Source: an uncultured Lachnospiraceae bacterium (GTDB taxonomy: Bacteria; Bacillota; Clostridia; Lachnospirales; Lachnospiraceae). Taken from it: DNA of 26,317 bases. The stretch is from assembly GCA_910578825.1 (NCBI GenBank), contig CAJTSB010000034.1, positions 1 to 26,317 of the forward strand, given 5' to 3'. A model generated the notes under the pieces. That model did no database searches and was not told the origin of the DNA. It saw nothing but the letters and a program-made list of their open reading frames with translations. The translations under genes were made by a program, and so were the position numbers. This document shows, one piece after another, positions 16,013 through 22,847 of this stretch; the stretch's first letter is position 1, and every line of letters begins with the position of its first letter.

Positions 16013-16645
16013 CTATCTATTTTCAGAGATTATAACTTTTCCATCCGATACTTTCACCCTGCCGCCTGCAATCAGATCAATTGCCTGAGGCAGAATCTTC
16101 CACTCTGCCTGCTCCATCACGCGCCTCTGTAAAACCTGCGGCGTATCGTCGGCCTCAACCATGACCGGCTGTTGCAGAATAATCGGTCCCGTATCGGTTC
16201 CCTCGTCCACAAAATGCACCGTCGCCCCGGTTACTTTAACGCCGCGCGCAAGCGCTCCCTCATGAACCTTTAACCCATAGTAGCCTGTCCCACAAAATGA
16301 TGGTATCAGGGACGGATGAATATTGATAATACGATTGCGATACTTCTGTATCATCCGCTCCGGTATCACCACCAGAAATCCTGCCAGAACAATCAAATCT
16401 GGCTGATAACTGTCTATCTTTTCCAGGAACGTTTCATTAAACTTTTCACGGTTCTCAAATTGTTTTGGCGATACGCACACTCCCTCAATTCCATGTTCTT
16501 TTGCCCGCTCCAACGCATAGGCATTCGCATTATTGCTAACGACTGCGACAACCTCCGTATTGGTAATCGTATGATTGTCAATCGCGTCCAGAATTGCCTG
16601 CAAATTCGTTCCCCCGCCGGATACACAGACGACAACCCTTAACAT
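16013..16645 (-). CDS. purN: Phosphoribosylglycinamide formyltransferase
   Basis: PurN moves a formyl group from 10-formyl-THF to GAR. Diagnostic parts are VCVSGGGTNLQAILDA at the N-terminus, IINIHPSLIPSF with the catalytic Asn and His, and TVHFVDEGTDTGPIILQ with the catalytic Asp. Its 210 aa are standard. The start overlaps the purM stop by 7 nt (ATGTTAA), so the genes are translationally coupled. Confidence 0.97.
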   Translation of the reverse strand: MLRVVVCVSGGGTNLQAILDAIDNHTITNTEVVAVVSNNANAYALERAKEHGIEGVCVSPKQFENREKFNETFLEKIDSYQPDLIVLAGFLVVIPERMIQKYRNRIINIHPSLIPSFCGTGYYGLKVHEGALARGVKVTGATVHFVDEGTDTGPIILQQPVMVEADDTPQVLQRRVMEQAEWKILPQAIDLIAGGRVKVSDGKVIISENR

Positions 16646-17664
16646 AACGTTACTCCTTTTTCTCCATCTTCCACTTTGCCAATTACGTAAGCCGTCTCAC
16701 CTGCAGCCCTGATAGCCTCCAACGTCTTCGTAACATCCGCTGCATCCACAGCCAGCACCATTCCAATACCCATATTGTAGGTATTGTACATCATCTTTTC
16801 TTCTACCTTGCCTTCCCGCGCCATCATCTTAAAAATTGGCGGGACTTCATAGCTGTCTTTCTCAATCACCGCATGTTTTCCATCCGGGAGCATACGCGGA
16901 ACATTTTCATAAAATCCGCCGCCTGTAATATGACTGCATGCCTTAATCGTGATACCATTTTCCTTGATAGAGCGCAATGCTTTTACATATATTTTTGTAG
17001 GTGCAAGCAATGCCTCTCCCAGGGTTTTCCCTAACTCATCATGATATGTATTTAAGGTCTCCTTATCCATTTTGAAAATCTTGCGTACCAGGGAAAATCC
17101 GTTGGAATGCACGCCGCTGCTTGCCATGCCAATCAAGACGTCCCCGGCTTTCAAATCTGCCCCGGTAATAATGTCTTTTTCGTCTACCACTCCTACCGCA
17201 AATCCAGCCAGGTCATACTCATCCTCCGGGTAAAATCCAGGCATTTCCGCAGTTTCTCCGCCGATTAACGCTGCGTTGCTCTGGATGCAGCCCTCAGCTA
17301 CACCGCTGACAATTTCTGCAATTTTCTCTGGAAAATTTTTCCCACAGGCAATATAGTCCAGGAAAAATAACGGTTCTCCACCTGCACATGCAATATCGTT
17401 GACACACATTGCCACACAGTCAATCCCAATCGTATCATGTTTGTCCAGTAAAAATGCCAGTTTCAGCTTGGTTCCCACTCCATCCGTGCCGGAAACCAGT
17501 GTAGGTTTTTCCATGTCTTTCATCTTCTCCATGGAAAATGCGCCTGAAAATCCACCCAGATTTGTCAAAACCTCCGGCCGCATGGTCTGTTGCACATGTT
17601 TTTTCATCAGCTCCACAGATTTATAACCAGCCTCAATATCGACGCCTGCATTTTTATAATCCAT
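16639..17664 (-). CDS. purM: Phosphoribosylformylglycinamidine cyclo-ligase (AIR synthetase)
   Basis: PurM closes the imidazole ring, FGAM + ATP to AIR. Motifs are YKNAGVDIEAG at the N-terminus, SGTDGVGTKLKLA, VNDIACAGGEPLFFLDY, GGETAEMPGFY and HITGGGFYENVPRM. The protein is 341 aa, standard for the family. It lies 101 nt after purE and overlaps purN. Confidence 0.97.
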   Translation of the reverse strand: MDYKNAGVDIEAGYKSVELMKKHVQQTMRPEVLTNLGGFSGAFSMEKMKDMEKPTLVSGTDGVGTKLKLAFLLDKHDTIGIDCVAMCVNDIACAGGEPLFFLDYIACGKNFPEKIAEIVSGVAEGCIQSNAALIGGETAEMPGFYPEDEYDLAGFAVGVVDEKDIITGADLKAGDVLIGMASSGVHSNGFSLVRKIFKMDKETLNTYHDELGKTLGEALLAPTKIYVKALRSIKENGITIKACSHITGGGFYENVPRMLPDGKHAVIEKDSYEVPPIFKMMAREGKVEEKMMYNTYNMGIGMVLAVDAADVTKTLEAIRAAGETAYVIGKVEDGEKGVTLC

Positions 17665-17765
17665 TGTTTTTCCTCCTGTATTTCAATCTTCGCTTGTGAA
17701 CAGTAGCATTCATTCTATTACCTAAAATATCGTTCCATCCTATACAGCGCCTGGTGTACTGTAAA

Positions 17766-18266
17766 CTAGTAATTCTTATACCCGACTTCCTGAAGATGCG
17801 CATCCTTGGCTTCCACCTGCTCTTTTAATTTCCTGGAATACTCCTTTAATCTTGCAAGCACTGCCTCATCCGATGTAGCAAGAATCTTTGCTGCAAGAAG
17901 TCCCGCATTGGCTCCTCCATTTATTGCAACTGTGGCAACCGGTATGCCTGACGGCATCTGCACGATAGAATACAGGGAATCCCTTCCGCCTAAAGAAGTC
18001 GTATGCATGGGAATTCCAATGACCGGCATCGGGAAAATTGCCGCACACATTCCCGGTAAATGCGCTGCCATTCCAGCTCCCGCTATAATCACCTTAAATC
18101 CCTTATCTTCCGCTGATTTTGCATATTCAAAAAATACATCCGGCTCTCTGTGAGCAGAAATAATTGTCATCTCGTACTCAATACCCAATTCCTCTAAAAT
18201 ATCTGCCGCTTTCGCCATGATAGGCATATCTGAATCACTGCCCATTACAATTCCTACTTTTGCCAT
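17766..18266 (-). CDS. purE: N5-carboxyaminoimidazole ribonucleotide mutase
   Basis: PurE class I converts N5-CAIR to CAIR. The conserved parts are GIVMGSDSDMPIM, SAHREP, AGAGMAAHLPGMCA and the GIPMHTTSLGGRDSLYSIVQMP region (seen as GIPMHTTSLGGRDSL then YSIVQMPSGIPVATV). The length is 166 aa. The ATG has AAGGAG 8 nt upstream. It is first in the operon; purC, purF, purL and purH are absent here and must lie elsewhere. Confidence 0.97.
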   Translation of the reverse strand: MAKVGIVMGSDSDMPIMAKAADILEELGIEYEMTIISAHREPDVFFEYAKSAEDKGFKVIIAGAGMAAHLPGMCAAIFPMPVIGIPMHTTSLGGRDSLYSIVQMPSGIPVATVAINGGANAGLLAAKILATSDEAVLARLKEYSRKLKEQVEAKDAHLQEVGYKNY

Positions 18267-18307
18267 AACATAATCTCCTTATTTTATACGTTTAAACACC
18301 TTGTTTT

Positions 18308-18336
18308 ATTATATCGTCAAAACACTGTCGTGACAA
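18308..18336 (-). promoter_or_regulatory. purE operon promoter
   Basis: On the minus strand TTGTCA (18336-18331), a 17-bp spacer and a perfect TATAAT (18313-18308) form a strong sigma-A promoter about 42 nt upstream of purE. The leader of about 35 nt is too short for a purine riboswitch. Confidence 0.8.
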
Positions 18337-18367
18337 TAGAAAAAATGTTTTACCAGCCATAAAACAC

Positions 18368-18408
18368 AAAAAAGACTTAACTCTTATTTTTATAAGTTAA
18401 GTCTTTTT
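18368..18408 (-). terminator. Terminator of the tRNA pair
   Basis: On the minus strand AAAAAGACTTAACT and AGTTAAGTCTTTTTT form a long, near-perfect stem ending in a T-run, directly after tRNA-Leu. It separates the tRNAs from the purE promoter. Confidence 0.9.
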
Positions 18409-18410
18409 GA

Positions 18411-18494
18411 TGCCGGCGACCGGAATCGAACCGGTACGATGTCGCCACCACAGGATTTTAAGTCCTGCGCGTCTGCCAGTTCCGCCACGCCGGC
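18411..18494 (-). tRNA. tRNA-Leu (TAA)
   Basis: This 84-nt class II tRNA has acceptor arms GCCGGCG/CGCCGGC, discriminator A, the anticodon loop CTTAAAA (anticodon TAA), a variable arm as expected for Leu, and the T-loop GGTTCGATTCC. The CCA end is not encoded (TCA follows). Confidence 0.95.
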
Positions 18495-18499
18495 ACAAA

Positions 18500-18572
18500 T
18501 GGGACCTATAGGGCTCGAACCTATGACCCTCTGCTTGTAAGGCAGATGCTCTCCCAGCTGAGCTAAGATCCC
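18500..18572 (-). tRNA. tRNA-Val (TAC)
   Basis: This 73-nt tRNA has acceptor arms GGGATCT/AGGTCCC (one G-T pair), D-loop AGCTCAGCTGGGAGAGC, anticodon stem TCTGC/GCAGA around loop CTTACAA (anticodon TAC), and T-loop GGTTCGAGCCC. CCA is not encoded. It is 5 nt upstream of tRNA-Leu in the same transcript. Confidence 0.95.
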
Positions 18573-18604
18573 ATGCTCCTCGGCGTTTTGCCGACTGCTT
18601 GACT

Positions 18605-18634
18605 ATTATAACCTTATTTGTATGAAAAAGTCAA
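18605..18634 (-). promoter_or_regulatory. Promoter of the tRNA pair
   Basis: On the minus strand TTGACT (18634-18629), an 18-bp spacer and a perfect TATAAT (18610-18605) lie 33 nt before tRNA-Val. A small hairpin, TCGGC-AAAAC-GCCGA, is in the short leader and is probably removed in processing. Confidence 0.85.
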
Positions 18635-18664
18635 TACTTTTTTTACAATATTTTACTTTCTATG

Positions 18665-18690
18665 TGTAACAGTTCAACCTATATGTTACA
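18665..18690. promoter_or_regulatory. Dyad TGTAAC-N14-GTTACA upstream of adh
   Basis: Perfect 6-bp arms are separated by 14 nt, in the divergent gap between the tRNA promoter and the alcohol dehydrogenase promoter. The same arms and spacing occur in the hairpin after vanS. It could be an operator (a loose resemblance to the biotin-repressor style TTGTTAAC-N14-GTTAACAA), or chance. Confidence 0.25.
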
Positions 18691-18740
18691 TCACATCTAT
18701 ATTTCAAAGAGTAATTCCCATAAGAATTTTCATGGCTGGA

Positions 18741-18769
18741 TTGACTTTTCCCCCATTTGATGATACCAT
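18741..18769 (+). promoter_or_regulatory. Promoter of the alcohol dehydrogenase gene
   Basis: TTGACT (18741-18746), a 17-bp spacer and TACCAT (18764-18769) with an extended TG (18761-18762) fit a sigma-A promoter. The transcript would carry a leader of about 105 nt. Confidence 0.6.
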
Positions 18770-18775
18770 TTTGTT

Positions 18776-18864
18776 AAAGTTGCCAGAAGAATTTGGGCAA
18801 CAAAGCCCTCTTATTCGACAACTTTACCAAGTAACCTCCCGCTTCCTGCGGGAATCACAACTTT
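18776..18864 (+). ncRNA. Structured 5' leader of the alcohol dehydrogenase mRNA
   Basis: The leader has competing pairings. GTTGCC (18779-18784) can pair with GGCAAC (18796-18801). The overlapping AAAGTTG (18776-18782) can instead pair with CAACTTT at 18819-18825 or the second copy at 18858-18864. TCCCGC-TTCCT-GCGGGA forms a further hairpin at 18837-18853, and its CCTCCC could mask the GGAGG just before the start. This is suggestive of a cis-regulatory RNA, but no known class is recognised. Confidence 0.3.
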
Positions 18865-18880
18865 TTATAAGGAGGTTTTT

Positions 18881-20071
18881 ATGGCACGTTTTACTTTACC
18901 AAGAGATTTGTACCACGGAAAAGGTTCTCTGGAAGAACTGAAAAACCTGGTTGGAAAAAAAGCGATTATTGTAGTGGGCGGCGGCTCCATGAGACGTTTC
19001 GGTTTTCTTGACCGCGCAGTCGGCTACTTAAAAGAAGCCGGCATGGAGGTTGAATTATTTGAGAATGTAGAGCCGGATCCCAGTGTGGAAACGGTTATGA
19101 AGGGCGCGGCAAAGATGCGTGAATTCGAGCCGGACTGGATTATTTCTATGGGCGGCGGTTCCCCGATCGATGCTGCCAAAGCAATGTGGGCATTTTATGA
19201 ATATCCCGAGACAACGTTCGAGGATTTAATTACCCCCTTCAATTTCCCGACCCTGCGGACAAAGGCAAAATTCTGCGCTATCCCTTCTACCTCGGGAACT
19301 GCTACGGAAGTAACCGCATTTTCTGTCATCACAGACTATGACAAAGGCATCAAATATCCGCTTGCCGACTTCAATATCACGCCGGACGTTGCCATCGTTG
19401 ACCCGGCGCTTGCTGAGACCATGCCTGAGAAATTAACGGCACACACCGGAATGGATGCTATGACCCATGCCATTGAGGCCTATGTATCTACGCTCCACTG
19501 CGACTATACGGACGCGCTTGCACTCCATGCCATTAAGATGATACATAACGATTTGAAAGCCTCCTTCGACGGCGATATGGACGCGCGTGACCGGATGCAC
19601 AACGCACAGTGTCTTGCCGGAATGGCATTCTCCAACGCGCTTCTGGGAATTGTTCACTCCATGGCGCATAAGACCGGCGCAGCTTACAGCGGCGGACATA
19701 TCGTACATGGCTGTGCAAATGCAATGTATCTTCCGAAAGTCATCAAATACAATGCGAAGAACGCTGAGGCTGCAGAACGCTATGCACAGATTGCTTCCTT
19801 TATCGGCTTAAAGGGGGATTCTACCGACGCACTCGTAGACGCCCTGATTGCAGAACTGAGATCCATGAACGTTTCTCTGAAAATTCCTGCCGGCATTAAG
19901 GATTACGAAGGTGGAATGATCGATGAGAAGGAATTTATGGATAAGCTTCCTGAAGTTGCAAAACTGGCGATTTCCGATGCCTGCACTGGCTCCAATCCCA
20001 GAATTCCGACTCCGGAAGAAATGGAAAAACTGTTAAAAGCCTGCTTCTATGACGAGGAAATCGATTTCTAA
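18881..20071 (+). CDS. Iron-containing alcohol dehydrogenase
   Basis: A group III (Fe) NAD(P)H-dependent alcohol dehydrogenase, 396 aa, cytoplasmic. The nucleotide-binding GGGS motifs are at about 33-36 and 91-94 (SMGGGSPIDAAKA). The metal ligands follow FucO spacing: D192, H196 (MDAMTHAIEAY), H259 (GIVHSMAH) and H273 (GGHIVHG). It most likely reduces short-chain aldehydes in fermentation, like butanol dehydrogenases; the substrate is not visible. The ATG has GGAGG 5 nt upstream. The gene stands alone with its own promoter, long leader and terminator. Confidence 0.93.
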   Translation: MARFTLPRDLYHGKGSLEELKNLVGKKAIIVVGGGSMRRFGFLDRAVGYLKEAGMEVELFENVEPDPSVETVMKGAAKMREFEPDWIISMGGGSPIDAAKAMWAFYEYPETTFEDLITPFNFPTLRTKAKFCAIPSTSGTATEVTAFSVITDYDKGIKYPLADFNITPDVAIVDPALAETMPEKLTAHTGMDAMTHAIEAYVSTLHCDYTDALALHAIKMIHNDLKASFDGDMDARDRMHNAQCLAGMAFSNALLGIVHSMAHKTGAAYSGGHIVHGCANAMYLPKVIKYNAKNAEAAERYAQIASFIGLKGDSTDALVDALIAELRSMNVSLKIPAGIKDYEGGMIDEKEFMDKLPEVAKLAISDACTGSNPRIPTPEEMEKLLKACFYDEEIDF

Positions 20072-20101
20072 TCTCCGAATCATCCGCATAGCTTAAATAC
20101 G

Positions 20102-20154
20102 AAAGCCGTCGGAAAAGCGCTTATTTTCAAAGAGCTCTTCCGGCGGCTTTTTTT
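20102..20154 (+). terminator. Terminator of the alcohol dehydrogenase gene
   Basis: AAAGCCGTCGGAA and TTCCGGCGGCTTT form a 13-bp stem with one G-U, followed by a T-run. On the minus strand the stem also exists but lacks a good T-run, so it mainly serves the plus strand. Confidence 0.9.
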
Positions 20155-20215
20155 CTGTCAGGAAAGACCTTATCACGCGAAAATGCGTATGTGTCTTCCC
20201 GTCACAAGGGACAAA

Positions 20216-20914
20216 TCAGACCTTTGGCAGCATATGCTCTACCAGAGCGGCAGAATGCGCTGCGGCTGCCTTCTCAAACGTCGGGTAATCCATTTCCGCG
20301 CTGTCATCCGCCTTATCGGAAATCGCCCGGATAACGACAAACGGCACCTTGTTCAGATAAGCGGCATGTGCAATGGAAGCGCCCTCCATTTCCACGCAAA
20401 ATCCCTGGAAATTCTTTATGATATTTTCCTTGATCTGTTTATCGCTGACAAACTGGTCTCCGCTGACAATTCTTCCCTCATACACCTGTATATCCGGATT
20501 AACTTCCTTACAGGACGATACGGCAAGCTCCACCAGATGCCTGTCTGCCGGAAAAGCCAGACAGCCGATCTGCGGAACCTCTCCCAATGGATAGCCAAAT
20601 ACGCGCACATCAACGTCGTGATGAAGCGCATCCGCTGATATTACAATATCTCCGATATCAATTTCATTTTTCAGGGAACCTGCCACACCCGTATTGATGA
20701 TATGACTCACCTGAAACGTATCGCAAAGAATCTGCGCACAGAGCGCCGCATTTACTTTTCCAATGCCGCTGCGTACAACTACCACCTGCGTACCGTTTAA
20801 GGTTCCCTCCAAAAATTCCATGGATGTTTTTTCCACTTTGCGGCCGACTTCCATCTTCCGTTTCAGCTCTTCCACTTCCAGCTCCATGGCTCCGATAATT
20901 CCTATTTTCTTCAT
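20216..20914 (-). CDS. mtnN: 5'-methylthioadenosine/S-adenosylhomocysteine nucleosidase
   Basis: The enzyme (Pfs/MtnN, 232 aa) cleaves adenine from SAH and MTA. It starts with KKIGIIGAMELEVEEL, which holds the N-terminal catalytic Glu. It continues with VVVVRSGIGKVNAA, INTGVAGSL, FCVEMEGASIAHAA with the substrate-binding Met-Glu, and the catalytic Asp in RAISDKADDSA. The ATG at 20914 has GGAGG 5 nt upstream; a longer start at 20989 would run into luxS. It lies 43 nt after luxS, its pathway partner: the product S-ribosylhomocysteine is the LuxS substrate. Confidence 0.95.
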   Translation of the reverse strand: MKKIGIIGAMELEVEELKRKMEVGRKVEKTSMEFLEGTLNGTQVVVVRSGIGKVNAALCAQILCDTFQVSHIINTGVAGSLKNEIDIGDIVISADALHHDVDVRVFGYPLGEVPQIGCLAFPADRHLVELAVSSCKEVNPDIQVYEGRIVSGDQFVSDKQIKENIIKNFQGFCVEMEGASIAHAAYLNKVPFVVIRAISDKADDSAEMDYPTFEKAAAAHSAALVEHMLPKV

Positions 20915-20957
20915 AGTTACCTCCATCCTTTTCCTTCTTGTCCTCTGCCAGATATTT

Positions 20958-21437
20958 TTATTCCGGATAAACCAGATGTGTTTCGTCAATCTTGTATAAC
21001 GTCTGTTTCAGATAGCGGTCTGCAAGATAATTTGCCATTTTAAGGTTCATATCCAGATAATTTCCACAGTCTTTGGGGCTTGCTCCCGGCACCTCCTCCT
21101 TGAAATCACGGATAAACTCATACAATTCGGTGACCAGCGTTACGATATCTTTTGACTCGTAATCGCCTGCCAACAGCAGGTAAAAACCGGTGCGGCATCC
21201 CATCGGTCCGAAGTAAATGGTTTTGTCCCCGAACTGCGGGTGATTGCGCAGATAAGTTGCCGCCAGATGTTCAATCGTATGCACCTCCGCCGTATTCATC
21301 ACCGGCTCATCATTGGGCGACGTCATGCGCAGATCAAAGGTTGTGATAACCTCCTGCCCGATATGGTCCTTTCTTGACACATATACCCCCGGCTCCAGCT
21401 TGATATGGTCAATTGTAAAACTCGTAATTTTCTCCAT
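20958..21437 (-). CDS. luxS: S-ribosylhomocysteine lyase
   Basis: LuxS splits S-ribosylhomocysteine into homocysteine and DPD, the AI-2 precursor. The metal ligands are H53 and H57 in HTIEHL and C124 in SPKDCGNY; the catalytic Glu is E56 and Cys is C81 in GPMGCRTGFY. The start at 21437 has AGGAGAGG upstream and gives 159 aa, normal length. Together with mtnN it forms the full SAH detoxification route in one unit. Confidence 0.96.
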   Translation of the reverse strand: MEKITSFTIDHIKLEPGVYVSRKDHIGQEVITTFDLRMTSPNDEPVMNTAEVHTIEHLAATYLRNHPQFGDKTIYFGPMGCRTGFYLLLAGDYESKDIVTLVTELYEFIRDFKEEVPGASPKDCGNYLDMNLKMANYLADRYLKQTLYKIDETHLVYPE

Positions 21438-21474
21438 CTTTCCTCTCCTTTCTGTGATGACCTGCCTGTCCATC

Positions 21475-22137
21475 TTAGGTTGCAGGCATGTCTTTCATTT
21501 CATCAAACATCTTCTTTGCCACTTCAGGCAGTTCCGATAGTTGTTCAATATAAGGCACCTGCGCCTCGACCACGCCATATCCGGTCTTTGCATGGACAAA
21601 GGGAATTTCAGCCTTTGTGGCGGCAAGGTAATCCCCTTGCGTATCGCCCACGTAGAATGCCTGCTCTAGCTGATTGCGCTCCACCGCCAGTCGGATATTG
21701 TACCCCTTTTCCCTCCCGGTTTCACCGAAGGACAGGTAGTCGTCAAAATACTGCCCCAGCTTGTGGTATTCCAAAAACGCCTCAATATAACCCACCTGAC
21801 AGTTACTTACAATATACAGGAAATACCCCTGCTGTTGCAAGGTCTTTAGCGTTTCCTCCAGTCCCTCCATAAGTTTTCCGCCATGAGAAAGGATATAATT
21901 ATTTTCTTCTTCGCAGCAGTATTCAAGCAACTCTCTTCGTTTCTCCAAATCATAGCCTTCGAAGAAAATATCTGCAATCTCCGTCATGCTCTTCCCCATC
22001 ACGTTCTGAATCATCTCAGTTGTAATTTCCATCCTGATATCCGAGTATTTTTGTAATGCTTCACTCCAGGAAATTGCGACCTCCTCGGAAGAATCCCACA
22101 GGGTTCCGTCCAAATCGAATAAAATTCCTTGTTTCAT
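21475..22137 (-). CDS. HAD-superfamily hydrolase, phosphoglycolate phosphatase-like
   Basis: A cytoplasmic HAD phosphatase of subclass I with a helical cap (220 aa). Motif I is FDLDGTLWDSS (D8 nucleophile, D10). Motif II is in YIVSNCQ, motif III is the Lys near GREKGYNIRLA, and motif IV is YVGDTQGDYLAA. It is close to Gph/PgmB-like enzymes; the substrate is unknown. The ATG gives a normal N-terminus. The gap to luxS is 37 nt and to the phosphoesterase 24 nt, so it is likely co-transcribed. Confidence 0.9.
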   Translation of the reverse strand: MKQGILFDLDGTLWDSSEEVAISWSEALQKYSDIRMEITTEMIQNVMGKSMTEIADIFFEGYDLEKRRELLEYCCEEENNYILSHGGKLMEGLEETLKTLQQQGYFLYIVSNCQVGYIEAFLEYHKLGQYFDDYLSFGETGREKGYNIRLAVERNQLEQAFYVGDTQGDYLAATKAEIPFVHAKTGYGVVEAQVPYIEQLSELPEVAKKMFDEMKDMPAT

Positions 22138-22161
22138 TAAATTTCTCCTTCACAAACAGAT

Positions 22162-22791
22162 TTAACAGCGAGAATCAAGATGCTCCTGCGGATTCTCGTC
22201 CTCATATTCAAAAATACACCTGTGACATGCATTGATGACATGCGTGTCCAGATATTTGTCATACCGCTTATGGTTTCTGCCATATGACATATGCACATGT
22301 CCATGAAGAAAAAATTTCGGATGGTATTTCTCCATCAAACCCTTAAACACCCGAAATCCCTGATGCGGCAAATCACGTCCGTCATTCAGTTCATAGGCGG
22401 GCGCATGTGTCACCAGAATGTCAAACCCCCGTCTCCGAAACAATTGAAAGCGCAGCTTTGCAGCCCTCTGGCGCATCTGCCATTCCGTATACTGATGGCT
22501 GCCCTCTTTATAACGCATAGAGCCTCCAAGCCCCAAAATGCGGATTCCCTGATAGACAAAAATCTTATCTTCAATGCAGGTACAGCCCTCCGGCGGAACC
22601 TTCTCGTATTTGTCATCATGATTTCCATGTACATACAATACCGGAACATGTGCAAATGTTGCCAGAAACGAGAGGTACTGCGGATCCAGATCCCCACAGG
22701 AGATGATCAGATCCGCACCCTCCAGCTTACTTTTATGAAAATCATTCCACAGATATTTTGATTCTTCATCCGCAATCGCCAGTATTTTCAT
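22162..22791 (-). CDS. Calcineurin-type metallophosphoesterase, YfcE-like
   Basis: A small metallophosphoesterase (209 aa). Family motifs are MKILAIADEES (first metal residues, with D8), CGDLDPQYL, VHGNHDD, THAPAY and HGHVHMS. The canonical DxH at the N-terminus reads ADEE, so the usual His is replaced, as in some subfamilies with altered metal binding. The ATG at 22791 has GGGAG 9 nt upstream. Neighbours are a HAD phosphatase and a ParB-BMP protein; no direct link is evident. The substrate is unknown. Confidence 0.85.
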   Translation of the reverse strand: MKILAIADEESKYLWNDFHKSKLEGADLIISCGDLDPQYLSFLATFAHVPVLYVHGNHDDKYEKVPPEGCTCIEDKIFVYQGIRILGLGGSMRYKEGSHQYTEWQMRQRAAKLRFQLFRRRGFDILVTHAPAYELNDGRDLPHQGFRVFKGLMEKYHPKFFLHGHVHMSYGRNHKRYDKYLDTHVINACHRCIFEYEDENPQEHLDSRC

Positions 22792-22847
22792 GAACAACTT
22801 CTCCCATGCACGATATGTAAACAGACTGGTTTTTCTAATTCCGCAAA

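Noticed and set aside
18267..18367. Purine riboswitch upstream of purE
   Set aside because: The promoter is about 42 nt from the start, leaving a leader too short for an aptamer, and no aptamer core is visible.
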